Shown here one piece after another: positions 8,121-18,735 of a stretch of 37,857 nucleotides of DNA. This stretch comes from Zopfochytrium polystomum (taxonomy: Eukaryota; Chytridiomycota; Chytridiomycetes; Chytridiales; Chytridiaceae). Position numbers and translations under genes: made by a program. The notes below the pieces were generated by a model that was not told where the DNA came from, searched no databases, and saw only the letters and a list, made by a program, of their open reading frames with translations. The stretch's first letter is position 1; every line of letters starts with the position of its first letter. The DNA lies in the NCBI GenBank assembly GCA_025765615.1, contig JAIVFJ010000131.1, forward strand, positions 147,501 through 185,357, written 5' to 3'.

Positions 8121-11100
8121 TTGCAAGCTGCACAAACTTGGACTGGCTATGTCGACGCGTTTCGATGTACATTCCCTTCATCCCGTGGACTTACTTGGAC
8201 TATGAAGTCCTCCTGTTCGGGTGAATGGATCCCACTGCTACGAGTAGATTATTTCCTTGTGAGTAACGACATTGACCCTTCTAGGTACAGTGTCCAAATT
8301 CACACAGACCATCCCTCATTTGATGGGCTTGCCATAAGCGATCATTATCGCATCGAGCTGCTTACAAACTTCAGCGATTTTGTGCCTACTGTTCCGACAG
8401 AACAGGAGATTACTGACGCCATCTCACCGCTTGATAGGACAATTGATATGCCTGGTGAAGATAGTGTACCTACTGTCAACACAGACGCAACACCAGAAGC
8501 CCTACATGAGAGCTTCCCATCTGAGGTTCTAGTTTTAGATAACCCACGAGCTCTGAGTTATCTCCAGAACAAAGACCCTTACTTCGGACCTATCCTTCGC
8601 TTTAGAAGAGATGGTACTCTCCCTGAAGGTATTTCTCCTCGTACCATGACTCAGAGAGCAGCCATGATGGTGATACAACGCAGAGTTCTCCATGCTGTGA
8701 GGGACTCATACTCTTTCATGATGAAGAGGGCCCCGCTACGACTTGCCATATGTGTCCCTGACAATTTAAGGAGAGATGTCCTTAAACTTGCCCACGATGA
8801 CCTCCTCTCTGGACACCTTGGTGCCAAGAAAGTATTTGATAATCTTGCTGAACGTTTCTACTGGCCAACAATGGGTAGAGACCTCCGCAACCATATTGCA
8901 AGTTGCGAAACTTGCCAGAAAAGCAAGCCAGTGCCCTCCTGATCTGGGGTTCTGCACCCCGTCCCCATCAGATTGTATCCCTGGGAACGTGTAGCTGTTG
9001 ACTTTGCAGGTCCTTTCAAAAAGACTCCCGAAGGTTACCACTACATTATGATTGTGATAGATTACTTCACCCGTTGGGTTGAGGCAGTCCCTGTCACAGA
9101 CATCACTGCAGAAACCACCGCACGTGCTTTAGTAGAGCAAGTGTTCTGCAGACACGGGGTTCCTGTTTTCCTTCACTCTGACAGAGGTCAGCCGATTCCC
9201 AGCGACTTACTTTCTGCCCTATGTAAAGCACTTGGAACCAAGAAAACCTTCTCGTCGCCACGATGGCCTCGAGCAAACAGTGCTGTAGAACGCTCCATTA
9301 AAAGTTTGAAGACTATGATTAGGTTCTTTCATTGACCAGACGACCCACAATGACTGGCCGTCTGTTCTCCCATATGTCCTATTTGCGTATAGGACCCACG
9401 TTCACCTGCTAACCGGAGAAACGCTGTTTTTCCTGATGCACAGACGTGACTGTCGACTCCCTATTGACATGTTTTCGGGAATAGACAGAGATGATCCCCT
9501 GAGTGAAGAGGAAAAAGCTCTTTATCCTAAAGATGAGGATGGAGAACCCAGCACTGAAACTTTGTTGTTAGATGATGATGTGTTTCCCACACTGGGCCTC
9601 GAATTCAAGTCCCAGAGCTCTGAGCCTGAGACACTTACAACAAAAGCAGTGTACCCTAAGAAAGCACTCCCGCTCTTCTCTAAAGACCCAGTGCCTTGCT
9701 CTTCACAACTGCGGATTGTGTTTTTGAGAACAACTAACCCCAGACTCACATTCCGTCAGTATCTGCCGATGAAACTCTGGCCCTTTCTGACAGAGTATCC
9801 CCTTCATGAAGTGCTGAGTGAGTTTATCTTCAGATACTCCATTGATGTCCTTTACATATTTCATGAGCGGCCTCCTGCTATTCCAGGTCGCCGACCAGAA
9901 CATATAAAGTTCCCTTATTTTCTGCGAAGTTCACTGAACCCTAGCGGAATGACAACAGCTCTGGCTGCGTCCCAGGTTTTTGCTGACTGTTCTGCCTGTT
10001 ATGTGTATGGGCCACGCAATCTCATTTGCCCTGAACACTTACTGCATTCAGTTGCAGTCACTACTTATAAACGCGGACTCACTGTTTTGTCAAGAAACGG
10101 AGAGATGTTGTATGTTTATGTTGACAAGGCAGGACGCCAAGTCACCCTGAACTTGTTCACGCCGCCTTCACTCGAAACTCTCGCACCAGCTCTCCCACTG
10201 TGGGCTGGAGCCTCTGCTCCAATTCTCTTTGAGTTGCCTCCAATTGACTCAGAAGAATCGATGAACTCAGAACTAATCCTGACAGAACCCTATGTAGCTG
10301 AGGTTGTTGACAAACTCGCTGCTGCACAGCAAGCTGTCATGACACGTGCAAAGGAACACCATAACCTTTTGCAAAAAGTTTCGCTTGATAAAGATAAAGA
10401 GGCGCATAAAATTCAACTTGGACAGAGAGCATGGCTTTCTGTCCCTCTTGACAATCCTGGCAAACTTAACGACAAGAACCGCTCGCTCATGTTCCGTTGG
10501 GTTGGCCCTGTACGAGTCATTGCAATAACTGGCAAAGACTCTGAAGCTCAATATACTATTGTTGAGGCATTCCCTGGAAACCAGATTGTGACTAGGACCG
10601 TGCATGTCTCACGACTGCGACCATACACTGAGCGACTTCCTGCTGACTCTGCAGAAGAAGCAGCAGATCTTGCTGGTGCAACCTATGACGAAGAACTTGA
10701 ACAATGGCGCACTGCGAAAAAGCGACACCGCCAGCCTTCTTCCAAGACAATGATGGCCCCTGGAATCCATCCTGAATTTGTCAGACGATACTTTGAGCCT
10801 GAAGAAGATGAAGCAGATCCTGCTGATATTGAGTACCAAATTGAGCGGATTAAATCTCTCACATTTGATGGTGAGAAATACATATATCTGACTAAGTGGT
10901 TAGGATATTCCTCCAAACATGATTGGAACCACCTTGAGGAAGACTTACATCCAAAAGCTATCCAAGACTACTGGGATCTTGTGAAAGACAACGACCCAGG
11001 CGAGTTTAAGAAACGCGAGGAATTCCTTGCAACCCGACCAGCGAAGCGCGCACGTGCTTCAACTACAAAAGGCAAAGAGCCTGCAACTGCAGAAACTCTT

Positions 11101-11196
11101 GCAAAACCGACGAGCATTCCAAAACAGCCCGTCACACCAATCCCACTTCCTGCAACCGGAACGCGAAGAAGCGCCCGCCTGCAGAAGACCAAGTAA
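8121..11196 (+). pseudogene. Ty3-type retroelement integrase with chromodomain, preceded by an endonuclease-like segment
   Basis: Order of parts: (1) 8140-8390, an exonuclease/endonuclease/phosphatase C-terminal-like piece with WTGYVDAFR, VDYFLVS and AISDHYRI; (2) 8780-8935, the integrase zinc-binding H2C2 motif (H..GHLGAKKVF.. CETCQ); (3) 8985-9330, the integrase core with VAVDFAGPF, LHSDRGQP and NSAVERSIKSLK, the three DDE residues present; (4) about 9490-10260, an unusual spacer of roughly 250 residues; (5) 10400-10620, GPY/F-like C terminus (RWVGPVRVI, HVSRLRPY); (6) 10810-10980, a chromodomain (YQIERIKS, KYIYLTKWLGYSSKHDWN). A TGA at 8940-8942 and a frameshift near 9330 (the frame resumes as WPSVLPYVLFAYRT) inactivate it. 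No gag, protease, RT or RNase H lies in the window. The 3' LTR begins 77 bases after the stop. Confidence 0.85.
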
Positions 11197-11537
11197 CCCT
11201 TGGACCTGCAAATGACTTTGCAACAACCTTTCTTTTGTCGCATCTATGGCTGCGATAATAAAAAAGAGGTACTGTGAGGACGACAGGCTGTCGAGCCTGT
11301 GACCTCAAATAAATTAAGTGTATACCCACTTTTTAACTGGTAATTGTGAGGATCTCGACCCGCGTTTTGCTGGCAAAACGCGACTAGGCTTGGATCCCTA
11401 CTCTCTTATTATTTATTGGGTTTCCATACGGCCTCTGACTGGCTCCGAATGTCTGCCTCTGAGCTCTACTATTATTATTTTTTATTGGCGATGTTGCAGA
11501 CAGAAAGACTCAGTCTTGATTCTAATTGCTGAAACAA

Positions 11538-11612
11538 GGCTCCCTTGCTCAGTGGTTGGAGCGTTCCCTTCAATTGGGAAGGTGCCAAGTTCGAGACATG
11601 CTAGTTGACAGA
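11538..11612 (+). repeat. tRNA-like sequence inside LTR-A (right copy)
   Basis: It shows a D-arm-like GCTCAGTGGTTGGAGC, a five-base anticodon-type stem TTCCC/GGGAA around the seven-base loop TTCAATT (CAA at the anticodon position), and a B-box-like AGTTCGAGAC. The T stem is mismatched and no acceptor stem closes it, so I call it a tRNA-derived or tRNA-mimicking segment, not a tRNA gene. Confidence 0.5.
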
Positions 11613-12319
11613 CTGGGCAGAAATGCAAAGTCCTACTACCTGGCCAATGGCCCCTCACTTTTGGAAATGACTTAGGACTGAAACACTTCTGTGGGAGAAG
11701 TGCTAAGCCCAGATGGACAGAGTTAACAAGATGATGGCAGAGCTAACAAGCCCTACCACCTGCTACCATGATGTATTACCTCATAAAAGGGTATGAGATC
11801 ACAGGGTTTTTCTTTATCTTTTCTTGGTGATTTTTACTTATTTTTCCAATTAGTAATTTATCCTGTTTTTCCTTTTTTCCTGTTTTCTCTTTTATTTATT
11901 CCTTGTTGTCTCTGTCTGTGTCTTTTCTTTCTTGTGTGGCTGAGAGTGACTGTCTTCCTCTTTGCACCAAAAAGCTCTCTCCATCTCCTCCATCTTTCTT
12001 GGCAGCTGATGCCAAGAAATGCTCCATGATTTTCTAAGCTGTCTTCCTTGTTTGATGGCTCAGCCCCATTGTTTGGTGACTCACTCCTCCTCTCTCTTCT
12101 TTACTATTTTATTTATTGTTTTGTTCTTTTGTATATGTTTTCCCCTCTTTTCCCTTCCTTCTTCCTTCACCCTGCTGATTCCAACCCTCTCCTATTTAAG
12201 CAGCTGCCCCCCATCTTGTTGACTGTGAGAACCTGTGCCTGAAGTCCCTTGCCTGCCCTTTTCTTCCTGACTGTATGTAGAGCTGGGGGTGGCAGTCCCC
12301 TGGTGTGTGACAGGAGGTT

Positions 12320-12375
12320 GAAGTCCTCTTGGCCATGATGGCAGTGTGCTGGGTTCAAGCCCCAGTGCACCTCAC
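12320..12375 (+). repeat. Second tRNA-like (B-box) motif in the LTR-A interior
   Basis: CTGGGTTCAAGCCCCAG forms a perfect five-base T-arm stem around TTCAAGC and contains the pol III B-box GGTTCAAGCCC. Upstream GAGGTTGAAGTCCTC could be an anticodon arm, but the spacing is too long for a normal tRNA and no A box fits. A SINE-like remnant is possible. Confidence 0.3.
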
Positions 12376-13445
12376 CAATTCTGCATGCTGTTTAGGTTGG
12401 ACTGGGTAGGAGCCACTTGGTGATGGAAGGATGGAGGGTAAATCTGTGGTGGTGCCTCTAGGTTCCTGTCAATACATCTAGTCAAATCCAGGTCTCTCAA
12501 GGGGATACGAATGAGCTGTCTGATCAGGTACTGCTGCAGGAATGGTCTCTCAGGTATGCCCCTCCTCCCTGGTTGTTGGCTCCTGTGGCCTCTGGTGGGC
12601 CTGGTCTTCACTGGGTTCAGACCCTCTTTCTCTCAGATTAATGCCTGTGATGTCATGGTGCCACATTTGGGTGGGGAGTGGGTGTTAACCTTCCTTGCTT
12701 CTAAGATAGGGAATTCCTCTGGCTTGGTGAAGCAGATGTCTGTGTCCTAGTAGGATGAAGTAAGAAGAGTCCCACTGTCTCCCACCCCTGTGTGCCCCCT
12801 CCTTGGATTGAGTTGGAACTTCTCCTTGGAGTGAGACTAGTTGTGTCTGGTTCTGTTAAGTGGAAAACAGTTCTGATTTAATTCAACAGACACCTCTGCA
12901 CACTAACTGTTCCTTGTGTTTGCACTCTGTGTCCAACCCCCTCCAACTTAGGGCTTGTCTTTGACAGAGAGGGAGCCTTGCTCCATGGTGGTGGCTCCAA
13001 CAGACCGGGGTCTGGCCACTTTCCTCCCCACTCTCTTGTCTTCTTCAGTTGGATTGGTGTGCTGCACTTAGTGCCGCTCCCTGGAGCTTGCTGCATCTTG
13101 CGCCTCCAGCATTGTTACCGGATTTCCCGGTCCCCTTTGGCTTTGGCTTTTGCCTCCCATTGGGCCCACTCTGTGTCATGGACCAGAGAACCCTGCACAT
13201 TCTTTGCTAGTGTGCCAGCTTTTCACAGTTGCCTTTGGTCTGGGTGTGAGAGTCTTCTCTTTGTGTGTAGTAAGAGAGTTTCTTTGTGTTTCTTGGGCTT
13301 CTTAAGACTCCAAATACATTGTCCTGTCTAGTGACCCCTAGACATCTCCTTTTTGCCCTTTTCACTTTTCAGGATTGGTATTTAGGCCATTGCTCTATTT
13401 GCCACCCATAGCCCAGGGTGAGGATTTAGAGAGCACAGTCTCACA

Positions 13446-14049
13446 CCTGTTTTTTGTTGTTTTGGTTGATGTCGCTCCCTTTTACCATCCTTCAATCCCC
13501 TTTCTGTGCAAAGAGGTGTGGCTCCCAGAGCTTCAAATTTCATCCATCATCAATTTTGAGGAAAACTCTTCAAATTTGAGAGAGGTGTGGCTGAATGTGT
13601 GGCTGTCGCCTTACAAATTGTTCTTTTCTTCCCTTTTCTCCTTTTTTTAATTCTTTTGTGTTGTTTCATTTTCTTGCTTTCCTTCTTTCTTTATTCTTGT
13701 CTTTTCTTTTTCTCCTTGACTGCTATAAACACTGCCACCCCTTCCCCTATCCCTTTCTCTTTATCTATGTTCTATCTTACTTTCCTCAATAAAACTTTCT
13801 CTCTCAGGGCCATCATATTGTTCTTTGTTTGTTGAGGTGGTTCTCCCTGGCCAGGGCGTTGTTGACCAAGGAGGGAGAAGATGAGTCCTCTTAGTCCAGA
13901 GCCACCAGATCAAGCTGAAGAGGCAAGAACAACATTCCCCTTGGGCCAGTGTGTGAAGACCAAGCCTTGTGTGATGGCTGGTTCTGGGACAGTACTGGGC
14001 AAAAACAGGAAAAGCCAGACTTTACCTTGGCCAGGTTTCAGGTGGTATC
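13446..14049. other. Intergenic DNA, nothing recognised
   Basis: CT-rich sequence with a polyadenylation-type signal CAATAAAACTTTC near 13787. The open frames are short and biased (Phe/Leu/Ser), as expected from pyrimidine-rich DNA. Confidence 0.4.
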
Positions 14050-14574
14050 TCAAGAATTCCTCAACAGTCTGAAACCTTGCCTGTGTGTACGCAAGCCCGG
14101 ACTTGGCACAGACACAAACTTCTTGGTATGTTTCACCTCGATAGCAGCCTCAATGTACAACCAAATAACAGCTTTGTTGTGTAGCTGCTTGGATTGCACT
14201 TGAACTCCCTCTGCTGCCACCCTCAGCGCCTTACCCATACCTGCAGATTGCCGATGAGCGGCAGCTGACTCCTGGTCCATCCTGAAGTAAGGCCTCAGCG
14301 GTTTGACCAAACTGGTGCTTTATCCGACTGGTTTAAGGCCGGCACAGGGCTTAAAACAATGTAAAATTTCACCCAGTGGCATATATTGCTTGAAAGTTTC
14401 ATGTGCTTTGCTTTCACTGGAATATTTCAGGGCTGAGCAATGCAAGTCAGAACTCTGGTTAAGCAAACCACTGAGACTTATCCTGAAGCACTTTGGTGTA
14501 TCAGCAAGACGCTGTGCCTGTGCAAGCACCATGGAGGTGCCTGCCCATACAGCTACACGTAAGCCCACACCCAT
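14050..14574 (-). pseudogene. Unrecognised protein-like frame with one internal stop
   Basis: From 14574 down to 14050 one minus-strand frame stays open except for a single stop at about 14320-14322. It encodes segments such as LADTPKCFRISLSGLLNQSS and, after the stop, GKALRVAAEGVQVQSKQLHN followed by KAVIWLYIEAAIEVKHTKKF. I recognise no family. The length across the stop suggests a decayed gene. It could also be two exons with an intron around the stop; no clear splice sites settle this. Confidence 0.35.
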
Positions 14575-15103
14575 AGCTGCACTTGCGCGTACATGTACTC
14601 CCTCGAAGGATCTGTCAACTCGATCAAGTTCTGTGACTTAACCCGCCTTGTTGACGGAGGCCACAAATGTTTGACTTTGATGATGAGAGCTTGGGCTGGC
14701 TGACAAGTGATGACACTGTCAACTTCTGAAGCGTCTTGGTGCTGCTGTTGGTCTGCAGTTGCTGTTGCTGGAGTGGGTTTGCTGAGGTGATACCTGGACA
14801 TAGTCTATTACGGTTCACGGTTGATGGCTCTTTTTTCCTCTCGTTCACTCAGTCGGCAGGTGGCTGTGTGAAATCTTCAGGGTCACGGTTGTGAGCCTCC
14901 ATAATCTTCAGGCTGTCAAACAATCCAGTGATGTCTGTGATGGTGCTGTCATCAATCTTGCCCATGTAATGGTTGACTTGGGGAAACCAGTATTTGTTGT
15001 TCTTGAAACTTTGGTTTATTACATGGACAGCAGAACAGAAACTTTGGGTTATGTCAAACTGGTAGAGAAGGTCGATTGGGGTGAGTTCCTGTGTGTGCAG
15101 TAG

Positions 15104-15416
15104 TGTCAGGAACATGGCAGGACAAGGCAATGCAAGGCAGACAAGGAACTGAGAGGAGTGATGATTGTATTGGAAACAATAATTCACTTGAGGGATGGGA
15201 CAGGTCCCCCATCCCCCTTTTATACCTTTTGAGAGTCTTCCTTGTCAAGTCTCAAAGAAAGTTCCAGAAAGAGCAATTAGTAATACAATGATACCAATGA
15301 TACCAATGACAACAAGACAAGTCAGGAAAGCAAAGAAGGTTCCAGAAGGTTCCACAAGGTTCCATGAAGGAATGTTCTAGAAGGTTCCAGAGGTTTCCAG
15401 AGGGTGATTCATAAAA
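15104..15416 (+). mobile_element. Solo LTR, family B, with 5-bp target-site duplication
   Basis: The 313-bp unit begins TGTCAGGAACATGG and ends GATTCATAAAA; the copy at 25822 ends CATAACA, so the final CA has probably mutated to AA here. AGTAG flanks both ends (15099-15103 and 15417-15421). Partial copies occur at 7685-7775 (5' part) and 25725-25822 (3' part, 96 bases identical). No internal genes are attached, so this is a solo LTR. Its 3' third holds heat-shock-element arrays. Confidence 0.82.
15335..15392 (+). promoter_or_regulatory. Heat-shock-element array in LTR-B
   Basis: GAA and TTC triplets alternate with exact two-base gaps: GAA(15335)-GG-TTC(15340)-CA-GAA(15345)-GG-TTC(15350), then a second block TTC(15375)-TA-GAA(15380)-GG-TTC(15385). 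This is the nGAAnnTTCn pattern bound by trimeric heat-shock factor. Four perfect alternating units make a strong canonical site. Inducibility is inferred. Confidence 0.65.
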
Positions 15417-15828
15417 AGTAGGGATGTGTAGTGCATCTCAAATTTACAAGGGATTGGGAGTGGTAGTGGTGTTCAGCTGGCTGGTGAAGAGGATTGTTCG
15501 ATCAGTGGTGGTGATCGGTGGATGGTCGGTTCAACTCACTCTCTTCATGTTGAGAACGTTGTCGTGTGGCGAGTCGTTCGTCACGATCGTTGTTCATGTT
15601 TTTGGGTTTGCTTGAGGGTACGTGGGGTCAGTCGCAGGCAGGCAGGTGATTGCAATCACTTGTTCTTGTTGTTCACTTGCTTGCAAGGTAAATGCGCTCG
15701 GGTTGCGATGTTGCACTCGCTCTGGAGAACTCTCCCTGGTATGGTGTTGAAATTCGAGCGACAATTTACAGTGGGCCTAGTGGGCCTGCGGGAGAGTGTG
15801 TGTGTGACAGCGAGGGCGAGCGAGTGAC

Positions 15829-15988
15829 GGGGGCGAAACGTTGGTGGATGGAATCAAGCACAAATTTTCTTCCTTTTTTTTTTTTTCCTTTTTGATTATC
15901 ACGTGCACGCGGGGGCGACACGTTGGTGAATCAAACACAAATTTTCTTCCTTTCTTTTTTTGTTCCTTGTTGATTATCACGTGCACGC
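15829..15988 (+). repeat. Tandem duplication upstream of the Crinkler-type gene
   Basis: Two adjacent copies (15829-15910 and 15911-15988) each run from GGGGGCGA.ACGTTGGTG, through CACAAATTTTCTTCC and a T-rich tract, to GATTATCACGTGCACGC. A third copy starts but is lost after GGGGGCA. It ends about 70 bases before the chosen ATG, so it sits in the promoter or 5' leader, and each copy contains a CACGTG E-box. Confidence 0.8.
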
Positions 15989-16060
15989 GGGGGCATATTC
16001 CAACAGAGACAAGGACTCCGCTCCAGTAACAGTTTGCTGGACAACGAAACCGAGGAGCCG

Positions 16061-18735
16061 ATGAGTGTGGATGAGGACAATGGCGATCGCCGAGGCGACC
16101 GAGGCCAACACCTTCCCCTCCAGTCTGTGAGCTCGGACTCGGCCGTTTCAGAATCAACGCTTCCTGCTTTACCAAGCCATCTCCTGGATATCTTCCAATT
16201 CATTAACGGAAACTTTCCAACGACGGCTGAAGGACGGAGAGAGGCCTTGAAATCGTTCGAACAGGCTCGCTTCGACTTTGTGAAGGATGTAGTCATTCCA
16301 GCCGTTGCAGGCAACAGCCCAAATGCGACAAGGCTTGAGCGTGTGTTATCGGAGAGTCTTGCCAACATCATTCTTGGCGAGATGGAGAAGCCAGGATCGA
16401 CTGTAGCGAGCGTTCGGGACGTCATCAAGAGAATTACCGATATTGATCTTTCCTCACCTCACGATGTGTTCCAAGACTACGACAAAATAGAGTTGGAGGA
16501 GGCGTTCTCACGGACATTCGCGGACCCTGACGAATATCTGGAAATCCTGCGGCGTCAACTCCTGCAGTACGCGGAAGAATACAGCGATCGTTTCTGCTTT
16601 CCTGGCGTCTCGATTGTTCAAACGAGCGGTTCGGGAAAATCGCGGGCCATCGCCGAGCTGTCAAAGTCCTTTTACGTCGTGTACTGCAGCTTCATGAGGA
16701 AGGATTCTTCAGGATATCCCCAGCGCTCGTATATTGCAGACGAGCTTTACAAAGGGAACAGCGACTTTGCAACCTATTTTAAGGCATGCTACGAAATGAT
16801 CGGAAGGTATGAAAGGCAGAACAGTCTTTCCGAACTTTCGCAGGAACAGATTCGCCGCCGGTTTTTTCAGCAGCAGATCCGGGAAGGGACGACCTTTTAT
16901 CAAGACCTGGAGCGGACGATGTTGGAAATTCGAGTCGCCGGCACTGGTAGTGGTCTCAGCAACCCCTCCTCCTTGAAGGCGCTTTTTGTTTTCGATGAGG
17001 CGCGCCAGTTGCGGAGTGAATACACCATTCCTGGACCCAGCGGGATCGGTGAGACAGCTTTTGTCAGAATGCGGAGGGCGGCGGCCAGCCTGATTAGCAG
17101 GCAGCGCCCGCCAGCATTCATTATTATGATGGATACGACGTCTCGAGTCGCCACGCTTTCGCCAGCTGCTGAAAACGATCCGTCGATGCGAGTCGTAAAG
17201 GGGCACCAGATATTCCCTCCATTGTTTTTGATAGGGAGCATCGACGTTGGGCTGGGCAGTGCGTACGGTCAATCCATGGACGATGCATTGGATGCAGGTC
17301 GACTGTTCTGCCTCGGTCGGCCACTATGGCAGTCCATGTTGAAAGAGAAAACGTCCAAGTTTAAGAGGAGGGTGCGCACCCTTGCTATTGTAAAGTTGGC
17401 AGGCGGCTCCCCGAATCCGGAGTTCGATGAGACCTTTGCTATTGCCGTCATCCGTACAAGAGTGCCATTCGTCGTCTTGCGATCACATGTTGCGACAGAC
17501 CTTGTCGCGTCGCACATGTGGTGGTGCCTGGGGATCGATGAGACCCGGCAGCACGTTGTTGCGGGGCTTCCCTCCGAACCCGTTCTCGCAGAAGCCGGTG
17601 CTTGCTGGACGCACATTGCAAGCTACCGCGATTCGATTTTCCAACATTTCCGCAAAGCGGTGACGGCTGGTTTCATTGATGTTGGAGAAGGAGGCGAGAC
17701 AGTTGCTCAGCTTGTTCTCATACTTGGGCGAGACTCTGCCGTTGCGAGCTTGGGAAGATCTGTGTCGCCTATCTCAGGCGAGCCTCCTGTCGTTCAGGTA
17801 CTTGTGATTGATATGTTGCTGATAAACATCTCACAAGTCTGTTCACGAAAATAGAGCCCGCCGATGAGTGTCAAAGTCAGCGCAGAAGACCTCACAACAG
17901 AAACAGAACAGAATCCGTCTCAAACTGAGGTTCGTGGTTCCCAGCAGCAATCTTTGTTTTTTTTTTCTTTCTTCTTTCAAACCCTAAGTTGTGTCTCTGT
18001 CATCTGCAGGCCGGTAGACAGCGTCTCGATCGCGCCTACACAGCAGCAGACTCTTGTCTGTTTAGCGGGGCCGTGAGTGTACTTGCCTTCCTTGAAGCAA
18101 CTCTCCCGACGGTAGCGGTGCAGCAGTTACGCGGGGCGTCGGCATTGCTTGCGTCGCAAACTGGGTTACCGGACCCGGTGACTGAAGGAAAAGTGTCCTT
18201 CACTCACTTTGTTCCTATGTTCGAACGAGTCACGAGCATGAGAGACCTGGCCACCCTTTTCTCGCGTGGCGCGGCCGTAAAGTGTTCCCCAGGGTGCCCC
18301 GGGGTGGACTTGATAATTCCAGTGCTCATGCCGGACGTCACTGGGAACTTCCGGATCCTCGAAGGGAACATGTCGTTTCTGCTTGTTCAGGTTAAAAACT
18401 ACCACCTTCGTGGCCAAGACCGGTCGTTCCCGGACTCTGCTACAGTCGACAATTCGCCGCAGCGGTGTGGTCTGGATCCTTTCCCGCAGCATTTGTATCT
18501 GTCTGTTTACATGGGATTGGATTTTGATCCCGCAGTATGTCAAGTATTGGCCCCAGTTGCAGGATTAGACAAGGACGATCGGGTTGGCTTTGGCGAGTAC
18601 GCGTTGTTGCTGCGTCGGGGCAGATGGACCGCAGAACTTCAAAACCTCCGACAGAAGGCGAGGGACCTGTGGCGGCAGCATCAAAAGCAGAAAAAAACGC
18701 GTGAGGCTCGAAAAATCAACGAGATTGACGATTGA
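16061..18735 (+). CDS. Crinkler-type (CR) protein: P-loop NTPase coupled to a PD-(D/E)XK-like nuclease domain
   Basis: Exon 1 (16061-17797) starts at the first in-frame ATG (MSVDEDNGDRRGD). About residue 190 is a Walker A-like loop, VQTSGSGKSRAIAEL, followed by YVVYCSFMRKDSSGYPQRS, and near residue 315 a Walker B-like LKALFVFDEARQL. Exon 2 (18010-18735), joined in phase 0, carries GVDLIIPVLMPD and SFLLVQVKNY, matching the D...[EQ]xK core of restriction-endonuclease-fold domains. NTPase plus REase is the architecture described for Crinkler/RHS-type proteins of fungi and oomycetes, thought to derive from transposons and to act in conflict or as effectors. The canonical N-terminal translocation motif is not visible. 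The stop at 18735 may be premature: another frame to 19087 looks coding (VEALRKRRQVAISLRGFNER), reachable by a frameshift near the A run at 18691 or by a further intron. Total 820 residues to the first stop. Confidence 0.8.
17798..18009 (+). other. Intron in the Crinkler-type gene
   Basis: It begins GTACTTGTG after TTCAG and ends TTTTCTTCTTTC..CATCTGCAG, a strong pyrimidine tract and acceptor. Both flanking exons are in phase 0. A small internal exon around 17862-17930 followed by GTTCGT is a possible alternative, so one or two introns are compatible. Confidence 0.65.

Larger units (their letters stand above)
11273..13445 (+). mobile_element. 3' LTR of the chromodomain retroelement (family A), long form
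   Basis: It starts TGTGAGGACGACAGG immediately after a purine-rich tract (AAAAAAGAGGTAC), as a 3' LTR should, and ends GAGCACAGTCTCACA at 13445. Positions 11273 to about 11840 and about 13317 to 13445 match the inverted solo LTR at 6817-7488. The intervening 1.5 kb (about 11843-13316), T- and CT-rich with no credible gene, is missing from the solo copy, so it is either an insertion here or a deletion there. Confidence 0.72.
14849..15436 (-). pseudogene. Small unrecognised gene split by solo LTR-B
   Basis: The frame from 15103 to 14849 encodes ELTPIDLLYQFDITQSFCSA and ends DPEDFTQPPAD. Deleting the LTR at 15104-15416 with one AGTAG copy extends it upstream, in frame, to an ATG at 15436 (MHYTSLLHTQ), giving a protein of about 89 residues. 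The function is unknown. The open frame across the empty site argues that the LTR landed in a gene. Confidence 0.4.

Noticed and set aside
11538..11612. Functional tRNA-Leu(CAA) gene
   Set aside because: The T stem has mismatches, there is no acceptor stem, and the same diverged sequence sits at 7117-7193 inside a repeat.
6817..13445. Long terminal inverted repeats of a Ginger-type DNA transposon around the integrase
   Set aside because: The inverted arms have LTR ends (TGTGAG..CTCACA), the left arm has its own CTAG duplication, and the right arm follows a purine tract as a 3' LTR does. An inverted solo LTR plus a truncated retroelement explains the data more simply.
13375..13835. Possible membrane-protein frames
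   Set aside because: Hydrophobicity comes from CT-rich sequence; overlapping frames are equally hydrophobic and no start context or homology is seen.
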